A stretch of DNA of 64,000 nucleotides from Annona cherimola. Taxonomy: Eukaryota > Streptophyta > Magnoliopsida > Magnoliales > Annonaceae. This document shows positions 11,345-22,740 of the stretch, piece by piece. A program made the position numbers and the translations under genes. Each line of letters opens with the position of its first letter. The first letter of the stretch is position 1. The notes beneath the pieces are model-generated. The model was not told the DNA's origin. It searched no databases and saw nothing but the letters and a program-made list of their open reading frames with translations. The stretch spans positions 5,176,264-5,240,263 of the forward strand of contig CM059972.1 of assembly GCA_030490835.1 (NCBI GenBank), read 5' to 3'.

Positions 11345-13660
11345 GTTTCGCCATTTTACAATTGCCTAATATTATAATCAAAAGCATATGATTAAAACAA
11401 AAAATTCACACATTATATTAGATTCAACATCTATACATAATCCATAGTTTACAATACTAAAATTTATATCAATAAAATTCTAACTAAACGTGTACAATGG
11501 TATTAAATAGACATGACCCTAAATGCTCTAGTCATAAGTGAAACAAGTATCCTCCTATATTCCAAGATGATAACTCCCAATGGATGTCATAGGTATGCCT
11601 TCATAGCCCTATCAAAAATTAGATGAAAACGTATAAGTATATGAATCAATGAAACAAAAATTACCACCAAAATGTAGATTATCCATCTATTTTGATGTTT
11701 GGACATTAGTAGGCGAAGCCATAAACTCTTTACCACCGAGAAGCAATGGCATCATAACACTCCAAATAAAATGACTTTAAAGCACATTAGCAAATAAAAT
11801 GAAGGCTTGGGATAGCACTTCAATTTCTTAGAGAGATGAGGTGCAAAGCAACGAAGTTTAACAAAATGAACATCCTCCAATCATGGTCACGAGCAGTCAA
11901 CTAAAGCCAATCCAAGAGTCTCTTGACATCTACTTCAACACTTGCATGCAAGCCTCTTTCTTCAACAAGCTCCTCAGCAAGTGGCGACACCTAATTCTAA
12001 AAATGGAAGAAATACCTCATATGGCTAGATATCAAAATACATCTAACGAGCAGTCATATGTAGTAGAAAAAGCATGTGCTTCTTGGACGTTTAGGCCAAT
12101 CTCGGCAGGCAAAGCAGTTAAATGAAACATAAAGACAAACTTCCACAGAAAAAATTCAATTAAGGAGAAGTTGTTGAGAGGTAAAAACAGAAATAGACCT
12201 AACACATGATTGAGAAGCTTTGGCTTATCATCTGTTGAAAAAGCTATTTCATGCATGGGCCTACATATCATGAAAAGTGAAACCATGAGTCTAGCTTTCG
12301 AAGCAATGTGCCAAATAGATATCCACCCTTCTACAAATTGATTGCTACTTGAAAGGATGGAAAAACACCAAAATAAAGACATTAATTTACAAAGATTGGT
12401 TTGATAGCTTGAAAAGGTGGAATTTGCAAGGAAACACAAAAGAGCAAACAGGGATGAGATGACATTAACATCATTCATGAGGTATTATGCAATAAAGAAA
12501 ATGTAAGATTCCAGTTTCCAGTGGAATTATTGAAATACATCAATAGTCCAAAGGACATACGTATAACGTCAGAGTCTAGTTGAGAAAATCAAAGGGAAAA
12601 AACCAACGTCTGGAACAAAAGGTGATGACATACTAGCAGTGAACTTGAAAAAGATACTTCTAAAAATAAACAAATGACCGTAAACGTAGATGCACAAACA
12701 AATTACCTTTGCTTACTAAGATAACTTGAGGAACTCTACACATCTTCTTTACTCGCAGAATTGGATGGAGAAGAAACTAAATTTCCATCAACTGTAGGAG
12801 GGACCTGAGAAGAGTTCATCATGACAAAATTGAACATCCATTATCTAAGAACAATACTCCATAGAAATGCCCTTTATAACTTGATTTGAAGCTTTCGCAT
12901 TATCAGCTTCAGGATTTGAAGCTCTAGTTTTTGCATTGAAGCATTCTAACTTGTTTGCTTTCTTCTGCATCAACAGAATCATAAATGCACCCAGCATACA
13001 TGTCAACAAGTACCACACGAAAGGAAAAATAGCTAAGTCCAAGTGACACAGAAAAAACACAATGAAACAAATATGCATGACCTAAGCAATTAAAATACTC
13101 GATAAAAGTTAATGGCAGAAATAATCTCGCCAAAAATAAAAAGAAAGAAAGGAGGCAACTTTTTCCTATATTTGCAAATTTTTTTCTGAGAATACAAAAA
13201 ATGACCCAGTTGTGGATCCCTGTAAGCCCCGGAACTATTTCAAGATGGTGATTAGAATACATTAAAAAAGCATTTAGGTGCTTAAATTCAGATATAGAAA
13301 ATTTCAGTGTCTGTCTCGAACCACAGTTGCTCCTTTCTCAAGAAGGGAAAGTTGTAGTAACACATATTTCTGCCTTTCTCACATTTTGTTTAGTTTTTTT
13401 ACAGGCCATGCTGGAACTTATTGATGTGTAAGTGGCAACAACACTATCATTTGTTTTATTTTTCTTGCATGTACGTTTCGGGCCATGTGTAGTACTGACA
13501 CTTAGTAAACAGACTCCAGTCTCAGAGTGAAGCGTAACAAAATGCACATCGAAACTGGATTCTACTGATTCAATTACCAATCTGCATGAAACCCCAAACA
13601 TATAGATCTACCCGAATCTCACCAAATCCCTGTGGTTCGAAAGAAAAATGGAAAACCTAA
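11345..13660. other. Interior of the GGTTGC-bounded element, no gene assigned
   Basis: Short open frames exist on both strands (minus 12032-12478, plus 11883-12125, minus 12924-13262), but none shows a domain I recognise. Several minus-strand stretches look exon-like, for example 12972-12855 after an acceptor-like 'ctgttgatgcag', but they are not continuous. Treat as unassigned. Confidence 0.3.
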
Positions 13661-13666
13661 CCTTAC

Positions 13667-13741
13667 CCTTAGCCCATTGATGGCAAGGGCAATAAGCAGC
13701 TCCTCCAGCGTTGGCAACGACTCTAGCAGCTCCTCCAGCAT
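13667..13741 (-). CDS. Possible short first exon (leucine/glutamate-rich), unrecognised
   Basis: On the minus strand an ATG at 13741 opens a 75-nt frame of 25 codons reading MLEELLESLPTLEELLIALA and five further residues. It ends in phase 0 at a good donor (AGG|GTAAGG at 13667/13666). The sequence upstream (13745-13950) is GC- and purine-rich like a 5' leader. The peptide is an imperfect internal repeat (LEELLxSLP / LEELLIALA). I could not follow a reading frame into a second exon: the nearest candidate acceptors at about 13580 and 12972 lead quickly to stops. It could be a captured or decayed gene start, or chance. Confidence 0.2.
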
Positions 13742-14795
13742 GATTTGGGTTGTTCCTATGGAGATCTAAGCATGAGAAGGGAAAACCCCATCATTGGATA
13801 CCTCCAACCAGTGACAGGATGGACGGCGGCAGAAGCTTGTGTCGACGACTCCATGGGTAGTGGACGACTGGCCTTACTCTTCTCTCCATTCTCCTTCCTT
13901 CTCCTCCTCTTTTTTCTTCCTCTCTTTCTTTTCTCCTCTTAATTCTTTCCCGTTTCTTCTGCCGCGCAGCGGCCTTTTAGCTGTCATCGTACTTGCCTCA
14001 TGACCAACACGTGTTGCACGTGTGCTGTCTTCCTTTCTAATTTTTTAAAAATTAGAATATATGCATATGTTTATATATTAATAATCATAATTTTTTTATT
14101 ATTTAAATACATCAAGTACGTAATATAATTATTTTTCCATCATATTGCATTTTCATATATCTTCCAACATCCTTTATTTGCACCATTTAAATGACTCCTC
14201 TAAAACATTTTATCACACCTTTTTATTTCATTTACATTCGTCAATAAATTTAAATAATTCAACTCAAGCAAATTATTTAATAATTTATCAAAATTAGTAA
14301 ATCCATTATTAACTGATATTCCCTTTTTCTTATTCAATTTTAATGATGACATTCTAATATTCGAGTTCTTCTTCATTATTTTGTCATTTTCTTTCGTGTT
14401 AATAATTTTAGCTCATTAATAAATTATAAAATTTCATTATTTAATAGCCCAAATTTTAGATTTTACACGTCATATACCCATGCTTAAGTAATTTGTAATC
14501 AAAATTTTCAACCAAAATTATTTGGTTGCAATTTGTAGCTAAATTTCAAACATTAGGAACTGCACCCAATATGATTGCAATAATTCACTTGATAGCAACC
14601 AAATAAAATTAGGTTGCAATTTTTTGGTTGCAGCAAGTCATTAGCAACCAAATATAAAGACCAAAATTATGTTGGTTGTAATTTGTGTATGGATCTCATG
14701 CTTTAGGAACCATACTTGATATAGTTGCAATAACTAACTGAATAGCAACCAAATACAAGTCCGTTGCACTATTTTGGTTGTTATAAGTCAATGTT

Positions 14796-15327
14796 GTTGT
14801 GATGATCATTTTTTACATACTTATCTTATTTACATTTATATACTTTTATTCCATCGCATCAATATCGCACTTTATAAAAACATTTCCTTTACCACTCTCC
14901 TTTACCACTCTCCCATTTCCTTTTTCACTTGTATTACCAAATGGTTCTCTTATAAATATTTCCTTTTTGCGATATATAATAATCGCTCCTCATTCAATAT
15001 TTTTATCTCATTCAATCTTTCATATGTTCCTACATGCACATTTTTCATGTATTAGTCATCGATTTGTACTTCAAAATGAAATTTATTAAGGTTGAGCCAT
15101 GTTCCACTAACAAATGCAATTATTGGCATGAGTCGTCAAATATATTATATTTTTTTATAAATTTGTCAATATGTATGTATCTAATCTATATATCAAGTTT
15201 TATTATTTTTGAGTGTATATATTTATATAGATTTTTAAATATATAGATATACTAATCATTTTTAATGGTTAACCAAAATACAAGCATGTTTACAAATTTA
15301 AAAAATACATATTATATCCAAAAATGA
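14796..15327. other. AT-rich intergenic DNA, no gene
   Basis: Overlapping short plus-strand open frames (14774-15246) are phenylalanine/isoleucine-rich translations of T-rich DNA with no recognisable domain. Confidence 0.4.
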
Positions 15328-16063
15328 TAAAATTTAGGACTTTTTCTAACTATACTCAATAAGTTTGACCTTAATCTTAAATATATCTATTAAGTTTTTA
15401 AAATCCCAAGTATACTTACTACTTTACAGTTAATTTAAAAAATGCTCCTTTCATTAAAGTCGTTAGTTAAGTTTTTGCAAATGCCCTACACACTCTAATT
15501 ATAAAATAATAAAAAGAAAATAAAAAAAGAAAGAAAATGAAATCACAGCTCTCTAAATTTAAAACTCACGAGTAATTAGGGTATTGATGAGTTATGACAT
15601 TAAAATTCTCAATTATCGCTACAATAGAGTTGTTTGAACGCAGCAAAAATGGCAATAAATTTTTTTTTGTTACTAGTGGAGTCTTTTTCCTTAGAAGTCA
15701 TCACAAGTGGTTGGCCACTACGACTATTGCGGCAACAAATTTCATGCTTTAAAATTGTTGTCACTAAAAGTGACAATCTTTCACCAATGAACATTGCACA
15801 AAAAAAAAATTGTTGATAGTACCTAAGGCAACAAATCTAAGCTATCAGTTGTCATCAATAGAGTTTGTGGTAATGTATATATCCAAACTTTGATGGGTAT
15901 ATTAATCATTTCACATATTAACTAATAGTGTCGATTCATAGATTTGATGTTTTTGAGATTAACTGTTAATGTAGTTGGTATATTTAAAATTTTAGAAACA
16001 TAGTATATCTAGGATTAGGATAAAAAATAATGGGTATGTCTGAGAGAAACCCTAAATTTGAAT
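15328..16063. repeat. Foldback-type repeat, second family, with inverted ends
   Basis: The left edge (aaatttaggactttttct) pairs with the right edge (gagagaaaccctaaattt) in inverted orientation. Next to each edge are mirrored lines about 'tactcaataagttt' and 'taatgggtatgtc'. The interior (about 15600-15850) has alternating 'gcaacaaat' / 'ttgttgtcac' motifs on both strands. No coding capacity. Confidence 0.5.
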
Positions 16064-16815
16064 TTATAAATTTAATATACTTAGATTAACATATGAATAA
16101 GAACTAAAAAAAATTATAGTATAAGTTAACAATTGCACCTATTAGCTTAAACCAGTAAGAATATACCTCATTAAGATTTATTTGGAAACATAAAGACCTA
16201 AAATATTCACTGATTGGTATACATTTTTTTTATGATTTGAGATTCTGATTACCAAGTTACTTTATTTTTATATTATATTATTTTTACATATTGTTATTGT
16301 CCTATCAATTTTAACTTTTTTTACTTTAATTATAATCAATATTTATTACCTTGAGCCTAATTTATGCCGGTTGACACTCGGGCCCATTTGCACCCATGTG
16401 CGGGGATTGATTCTTGTTTACTGCAGGGTCTCCTGTGTAAAAATCCTGCAATAATAATTAAAAAAAACCTCTTGTTACGGCAGAGCTCTCTCACCTTTCG
16501 AAATTTTCAGATAACAACGGGCCCACTTGAAAACTATGTCGATCATGAGATCATGAAATCTGTAGAGTCAGCAGCGGATTTTTTTATGCAAGTACTCTAT
16601 TTATTTCATCTTTATTCTTTTTTTACACATAATTTTTACTCTTATTATATCATATTCTTTCACTTATTTACAACTTTTTCTATTTTTTCACTTTTTTCTA
16701 AAAAAACCCTCTTGCATATCACTAGAGCAAATTTTCCCTTTTTACTGTCTACAAATAAGTTTGGTACCATTACTAATTTTTTTATTAGTATTTTTATATG
16801 AGGCACATGCACCGC
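16064..16815. other. Intergenic DNA, no gene
   Basis: AT-rich with one less AT-rich patch at 16360-16570 of unknown origin. The plus-strand open frame at 16364-16801 runs into low-complexity phenylalanine/serine-rich sequence and has no recognisable domain. Confidence 0.35.
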
Positions 16816-16829
16816 GGTCATGCTATGGA

Positions 16830-17005
16830 GGATTTTTTCCAGTAAACATCTCCATATGAGGAAAAATTTCTAAAAAACTTCTCTTTCAGGAGGAAATTGT
16901 AAAACTCCATTTTAAATAGGACCATATGTAAACCCCCTACCCATGAGGGAGGGAAGAGTTGAAACCTAGTTGGTTTTACATCGGCCTTCCAGGTTACCAC
17001 TAGAC
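16830..17005 (-). mobile_element. tRNA-derived SINE-like element
   Basis: Read on the minus strand from about 17005, there is an A-box-like 'tagtctagtggtaacc' followed about 40 nt later by a B-box-like 'aggtttcaactcttcc', then a body containing 'gttttacaatttcc'. The same layout recurs on the plus strand at 18538-18720. The internal Pol III promoter pattern with no tRNA fold fits a SINE. Ends and tail are not clear. Confidence 0.5.
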
Positions 17006-17045
17006 TAACTATTCAGTGGCATGATCATTGTTAATTAACATAGGG

Positions 17046-17050
17046 ATAAG
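17046..17050. repeat. 5-bp target duplication, left (ataag)
   Basis: Direct repeat of 18309-18313, flanking the solo LTR. Confidence 0.75.
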
Positions 17051-18308
17051 TGTAGCACCCGCCGCGAGCACTACGATGGGCTCGGAATGGTTTTTCCTCA
17101 CCTTGAAGATCTGGGCCGTGCCAGATGGGTTTTCAACGCCTCCAAGACAGCAGCGTGGGCTTAGTTTTCCTGCATTCACATGGGGTAAACGTGTTAGGAT
17201 TCATGGTTTTTAGATAAATCTGGCATATGGCTATTCTCCCGTGGATTCGGCGGCATAACGGCGAAGACGGGACTTTCCATACACGGATCAAGTCACAAAT
17301 TCGGCAGCATAACGGCAGCGTATTATGCTGGAATCCGTGGACCCGCATGCACCCGCCTTGTCGGGGCGTTAACTCAAACACACACGCAAAAATAAAGAAA
17401 AAACGGAGTCACCACAGATCTTTAAAGGGAGATCAGCCCCTGTTTAATGAAATAAGGCACTAATCGTACAGAGTCCGGGTTCCGGCGTTCGGATTGAAGC
17501 AAATATGGCAAAATCTGTCAACCCGAGGCGGTTTACACTACGTGAAGGGGGAAAATGAAAGATTTGAGAGAATGGGAGAGATGGAAAGGGGGAACGTGGT
17601 AGAAAAGCGTGGAGCTCGACGAGCAGGAAAATCGGGATGCCGGGGTTATGCTGTGGACTCTCGTTCTCTCCTATGGGATGCCTCTCCAAGTGTCTTGAGG
17701 AAGAGGGGGGCACCTCCTTTTATAGATGTTGGAGTGGGCTTTCGGCCTCTTGAGATGTTGAACTTGGTCAATGGGCTTGAGCTTAAAGTGAGAGCGTGGG
17801 TCTTAGGCCACTTGAGGTGTTAGACTTGGTCCATGGGCATGGGCTTGAGCTTTGCGGGTTAGAGCTTGGCTAAGCCCGTTGTTTTGGGTGGGCCGTTGTA
17901 GAGACCCAAAGTTGTAGAGAAGCCTGCTTCTGAGGCTTGGTGGGCTGGATCTGGCTGGCTGGAGCTTGGCTCAGCCTGTTTGCTGCGTCTGGTGAGTTGA
18001 TTCTTGTGGGCTGCATTGTAGAGCCCGTTGAGGTGGCCTGTAGGAGCTTTGCTCTTGTGGGCCTGGTCTGGTTGTTAAAGAGCCTGCTTTTGAGGTTTGT
18101 TGGAGCTTTGCTCCTGTGGGTTTGAGTTGGACAGGCCTGTTTAAAGGCCTAGATTTTTGGTTTTTGCTTGAATCCTCCTCGGTTTGCTTTGAAGCAGGCC
18201 ATGGGTTCTAAGCCCATTGGTGATTGCTCTTGAGTGGCTTGTCATTGTTGGGCTTGGACCTTTTCCACGTGTTGTACATTTTTGTGCTTTGAGGGTGGGG
18301 TGTCAACA
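17051..18308. mobile_element. Solo LTR of an LTR retrotransposon
   Basis: A 1258-bp block starting TGTAGCACCC and ending GGGTGTCAACA, that is TG...CA, flanked by an exact 5-bp duplication (ataag). These are the hallmarks of an LTR left behind by recombination between the two LTRs of a retroelement. It is much more GC-rich than its surroundings. From about 17730 to 18270 it has irregular repeats of words such as 'gggcttgagctt' and 'gagcttggct'. The short open frames inside it are not genes. No internal retroelement sequence (gag, pol, primer-binding site) is present next to it. The orientation and the superfamily (Ty1 or Ty3) cannot be decided from the LTR alone. Confidence 0.8.
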
Positions 18309-18313
18309 ATAAG
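18309..18313. repeat. 5-bp target duplication, right (ataag)
   Basis: Direct repeat of 17046-17050. Confidence 0.75.
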
Positions 18314-18537
18314 TTATCAACATAATTTCTCAAGGACCATATATAAGTATTTCACTTCAAAAATTACGTTGATTAAGGGATATATTGACATAATTTGAAG
18401 TTAAATGCTTTTCCATGGTCGTTGGGAAAAGATTCGAAGATTTCCAAACTTCCCAATATGCATTTTCTTTAACTATAATCATTTAGTGCTTCTTTGAAAA
18501 CAACTCTTCCTTTCATGCTAAAAATATAATTATGCAT

Positions 18538-18720
18538 GCCACGACTGTTGTGATGTAATGGTAAATCTACTTGCGTGAAAGGCAAACTTTGTTGGTTCGA
18601 ATTCTTCTTTGTGAGAGATAGTTTACAATAGTTCATCCAAGTTGTGTGGTTTTACAATTTTCCAAGGGCAAGGTTTCATACAAAATTTTCCCTAATATAG
18701 AATTATAGAAAAATTATCTC
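18538..18720 (+). mobile_element. tRNA-derived SINE-like element
   Basis: An A-box-like 'gatgtaatggtaaatc' is followed by a good B-box 'ttggttcgaattc' and a body with 'gtggttttacaattttcc'. The layout matches the minus-strand element at 16830-17005, so these are probably two members of one SINE family. Confidence 0.5.
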
Positions 18721-19079
18721 TGTATTGCAAAAGTTGCCAATTTAGTTGATTATAATATCAGTTTTCACGTTTTATTAGATATCTTAATAAAAAAAAGTAT
18801 GATTATCCATAAAAAAAACCAAAAAAAAAAGCACCGAAAAACACACATTTTTTTAAAAAATATTTTACAGCACCCAGAAGTTTAAATTTGCATATTCATA
18901 CTTTAGATTGACATAATTGCATAATCACGTGAAATTATCTTCCACAGTCTTCTGTGGAATGTCAAAGTTATTTTGCATAATACCCTGTAATTTTTGTCAT
19001 TTTCAAATTAGATCTTGTAATTTACATATTATTCCTCCATGTTTTGTCCGGTCTATTATGCAAATGTCCAACGAAGTGG

Positions 19080-19231
19080 TCTGATTTTGCAAATTCCCCC
19101 CCGCAGGGCAAAGGCCAAAGGCGGCAGCAGCAGCTGCAAAGCCCTTCCATTCATCTGCCAGCAGCGATTCCTGCATTCCCATCAGGCGATTCACCTATAC
19201 ATTTTGTTCTTCAGCGGAAAGATCCATTCAT
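19080..19231 (+). other. Probable 5' untranslated exon of the PORR gene
   Basis: A less AT-rich block ends at a strong donor (ccattcat|gtaagtgg, intron from 19232). A matching acceptor (tttggcag) lies at 20153, seven bases before the start codon of the PORR gene. This is inference from splice signals and position; the transcription start is not visible. Confidence 0.4.
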
Positions 19232-20159
19232 GTAAGTGGTTATCCATTTTCCTTTTCAAATTTTGTCCCGAATTGATCTGTCATCATGCTGGCCAACAAT
19301 CGTGATGTCGTATTGAGTATTCATTCATGGATTGTAAAATACTGGGTTGCGAAGAGAAGGGCCTTGCGTATCACTTAGGTTGGATGTCTCTAGCTATTCC
19401 ACCCACAAATTTGAAAATCGCGAGTTTGTGGAAGTCCACAAGCTACGCACATGTCAAAATTTTTTCCCTTTATTTCAAGTTTGTATCATGCAATCAAACA
19501 AAGACGAGTTTGGAAGTTGAGGTTCTCAAAGCCTAACGCATTAACGAGTATCAGTTGAAAGCTACCAAACACAGCACAAGTTCTATGCTTTTGTATCTTG
19601 GAGGCAATCTCGGGGCCATGTTGGGAGATTTTCTTGTGTTATTTATCTAGATGTGTGTGCGCTTAAAATGTTTCAGTAATGTCTAAGTTTTCTCTTGTTG
19701 TTTGATTACCTGTAAGTATTGGATTAGGCTGCATTTTTTTAATGTCTAGTGAAACTTACCTGGAGAAAATAATCGAATATTTGTTTTTCACCTGGTTTTC
19801 TTAAAATTTGTTACTGTTATTATTTCATTTTTCTTTTAGTTTTAATCATTTCAATCCATATAGTTTGTTTTAATTTTTGTGCAACCGTTTACATGTTAAA
19901 TCTCTATTATATATGTAAACTTGAATGTATAATTTTTTTTTTAACATGTGAAATGTATAAATGTTTAATAAGCTACAATTACACTTATTTATGCCATGAC
20001 TCAGTTTGGTTAAATCCACCATTTAACCAGTTTGAATTGACCTTAGTAATCTGTTGGTTCAATTATCAGTTCAGTTCCAATAAAATTGGTTAATGTTCAT
20101 GAAGTTTCTGTGAGAATCAAACAAATGGAATTGGAATAACTTGCAATTTGGCAGTTTGG

Positions 20160-21413
20160 ATGGTGGCAATTCAGAGGGCTTGGAATTTGTTTCCATATGA
20201 AAATGGGTCCCCTACGATCTCTCTCTGCAGGAGCTTCTCTCTCTGGTCAATGAAGAAAGATCCCGCACTTGAATCTGCTCTCTCACGTAATCGCCGTTGG
20301 ATTGTTAACAATCAACTTAAGAACATTATCCTTCGATGCCCTGATCATGTTGCACCTGTTCGGTTCATCCAGAAGAAGTTCAAGACCCTTGATTTGCAAG
20401 GGCAGGCCCTCAACTGGCTGAAGAAGTACCCATGCTGTTTTGACATCTATCTTAAGGATGACGAATACTACTGCAAGTTGACAAAGCGAATGATGACTTT
20501 GGTGGAAGAAGAAGAGTCAGTAAAGCATGGGTTGGAGTCTGTTTTGGTAGAGAAATTGGCTAAGTTGCTGATGATGAGCTCTAATAAGCGGATCAATGTT
20601 ATCAAACTCAATGAATTGAAGCGCAGCTTTGGCTTTCCTGATGACTATCTTGTTCGGATTCTGCCGAAATACCCTGAGATGTTTCGTATTGTGAATTGGG
20701 GCATGGGGAAAAGGAACACAATGGACATTGAGCTGGTTTCATGGCAACCAAAATTTGCCATCTCAAAAGTTGAAGCTTCAGCACAAGAGAGGAACACAGA
20801 GCCACACTTTGAGTGTTTCTTACCTTCAAGATGGGAGAAGTCGTGGGATCGATTTCTCAAATTCAATGAGACACCATACATTTCGCCATATTCGAATGAA
20901 AGATGCTTGGAGGAAGGGTCAATGGAGATGGAGAAGAGGGTGGTTGGAGTGGTTCATGAGCTGCTTTCACTCACATTATGGAAGAAGGCTTCAATTATGA
21001 AATTGGGACACTTCAAGAGGGAATTTGGTTTTCCAGAAAAATTGAATCTACTGCTGCTCCGGCATCCAGGAATTTTCTATGTTTCAAACAAATATCAGAT
21101 ATACACAGTTGTTCTTCGAGAAGGGTATCGTGGCTCAAAGCTGACTGATAAGGATCCCCTTGTCGATGTGAAAGATAAGTATGGGGAGCTGATGCAGGAA
21201 GGGCTTCATGAATATAACCAGAGAAGGCGTGTTTTAAATTTAGAGAAGAAGCAGCAGAAAGGTTTGTTGGTGCTGAAGGCTGAGGGAAAAGAGAGAAGAA
21301 AAGCTGGCCAAACATATGAACAGGATGAAGAACATGGGGAACAAGGAGAGGTTTATAAGCCAGAGGAAAGGAAGAGGTTCTATAGAGCTCTCTTTGATGA
21401 ACAGGACCCATAG
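20160..21413 (+). CDS. PORR-domain organelle RNA-binding protein (WTF/RPD1-like)
   Basis: A 417-aa protein with a plant organelle RNA recognition (PORR, formerly DUF860) domain over roughly residues 40-350. Members bind organelle introns and help splice group II introns in plastids or mitochondria. Visible family blocks are VRFIQKKFKTLDLQGQALNW and the following KYPCCFDIY, then GFPDDYLVRILPKYPEMFRI, LSLTLWKKASIMKLGHFKRE followed by FGFPEKLN, and LLLRHPGIFYVSNKYQIYTV. The N-terminus (MVAIQRAWNLFPYENG..RSFSLW) is basic and hydroxylated, with no acids in the first 12 residues, fitting an organelle presequence, more likely mitochondrial. The first ATG is at 20160; an in-frame TTG lies at 20148. 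The C-terminus is rich in K, E and R. The coding part is a single exon, and the leader is probably spliced. The frame is clean. The closest relatives by pattern are the mitochondrial WTF9/RPD1 group, but I would not fix the ortholog or target intron. Open frames on the other strand here are shadows. Confidence 0.9.
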   Translation: MVAIQRAWNLFPYENGSPTISLCRSFSLWSMKKDPALESALSRNRRWIVNNQLKNIILRCPDHVAPVRFIQKKFKTLDLQGQALNWLKKYPCCFDIYLKDDEYYCKLTKRMMTLVEEEESVKHGLESVLVEKLAKLLMMSSNKRINVIKLNELKRSFGFPDDYLVRILPKYPEMFRIVNWGMGKRNTMDIELVSWQPKFAISKVEASAQERNTEPHFECFLPSRWEKSWDRFLKFNETPYISPYSNERCLEEGSMEMEKRVVGVVHELLSLTLWKKASIMKLGHFKREFGFPEKLNLLLLRHPGIFYVSNKYQIYTVVLREGYRGSKLTDKDPLVDVKDKYGELMQEGLHEYNQRRRVLNLEKKQQKGLLVLKAEGKERRKAGQTYEQDEEHGEQGEVYKPEERKRFYRALFDEQDP

Positions 21414-22740
21414 GTTTAACAAAGGTAAGCAGCATAATGACATTCTTCCTTCTTTTGATTAAGACAATTCCATGGAAATGATCTAGTTATTTTCAATTTG
21501 ATTCACATTGGGTTGATTCATTAGCATCACAGCTGAAAATCTGACTTTGTCAGGTATGCCATAAAAGGGACTCAAAATTTCTTTAGAAATAGGAAGAGGA
21601 AAGGAATGAATATAACTTTCCCTTGTTATAACGTATAATGTGTGCTATGAATTAATGCCACTTGCCATTGTCCAATGAAAAATATCATTTTCGTTGTGAA
21701 CAAGTCTCACAATCGTATACTGCATTTTAATGTTATATTATTATTTTTGAAAACCATTTCAATGTTATTATTGGTTCTGGATATAGCTGAACTGATGAAG
21801 ATCTATCCAAGCTTCGTATGAGTATAATGCATTGGTATCTAGGCTTCATTCTATTTCCAGATTAATGATGGATGAATCTTACCCCAATAGAAGGTGAAAG
21901 ATGGGTGATTAGGGCATTATTAGGTAAGCAGGGAATCCATTGTTAGCTGGTGTTGTTCACGTTGCAAATGGAAAACATAAAGCCTGCAAACATCTTTTGC
22001 GAAGTCGGAAGGTGGATCTGAAATTCTGAATGGTTGGTTAGTGAAGTGCTCTTTGCAGGAGAGTTGTGGAGCTTTGTGAAGAATCACTACCATCAGGTAT
22101 ATTGAGGCTGCTGCGTAAGGCACAGAGTTGTGGAAGGAAATCACCAGAGGAATAATCCTGAGGAAGCAGCATTTACCCATTTCAGAGATTCATAACAACA
22201 GGGGTTAGTTTGATTTTGATGATTTTCTCATTTCAAACATTCTACACATGCATCCGTATTATATGCTTACGTATATGCTTGTATCTCATGATTTTGGTTT
22301 TTGTCGAGCAGATCAGTGGAATATCGTGGAAAACAGCCACAAAATGGAAGTGTTGTTGGAGGGGAATATTCAAGATTATTGTGTACACGTACAACATTCG
22401 GCGGCTCAGTTAATCAGTTGGAATATCGGGGGTTCGGTGGAGTGATATTCTTCTGGCCAGCAAACGCAGGCTAAGCGTGCTTACTGATTATTCGAATGAT
22501 GAAATGTTGTCGAATTGTGTTGGGAAGAGAGGTGTGACTCATGTAATAGGATTTGGGCCTCACCATCGCAACAGTACCAGTTTATGTTTGGAAAGTCATG
22601 AAACTTTTGAAAGAGAAGTTTTTGAGATCGAAAAAAAAAAAAGATATGATATAGGGTGTGTTTGGGGGACTTCGATCTCTTGCACCCGGGAGCAGGCAGG
22701 ATTTATTGAATATTTATCCACTTAATCTTGACTCCTTAGG
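21414..22740 (+). other. 3' region of the PORR gene and intergenic DNA
   Basis: A donor-like 'aaag|gtaagc' 11 bases after the stop (21425) suggests the 3' leader may be spliced. At 22000-22440 there are exon-like, less AT-rich pieces with acceptor/donor-like edges but no coding frame. A short fragment at 22652-22702 ('gggtgtgtttggggg', 'cacccgggagcaggca') looks like broken MITE termini related to the FB element ends at 53.44 kb. Confidence 0.35.

Larger units (their letters stand above)
9810..14795. mobile_element. Decayed element bounded by GGTTGC clusters (CACTA-like?)
   Basis: Clusters of the motif ggttgc / gcaacc in both orientations lie at about 9820-10050 (continuing at 11310-11345) and 14495-14790. 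Motif clusters of this kind just inside the ends are typical of transposase-binding subterminal regions of CACTA elements. I could not see clean CACTA termini; 'tgttgttgtgatg' near 14790 might be a worn end. The interior (11.3-14.5 kb) shows no transposase domain. A hAT-like element (10067-11294) is inserted in the left cluster. The class is inference. Confidence 0.4.

Noticed and set aside
17028..17823. Open frames of 60-109 codons on both strands as genes
   Set aside because: They lie in the solo LTR, overlap each other in several frames, and show no domain.
20608..21443. Several minus-strand and off-frame open frames over the PORR gene
   Set aside because: All overlap the 417-codon PORR frame and have no domain of their own.
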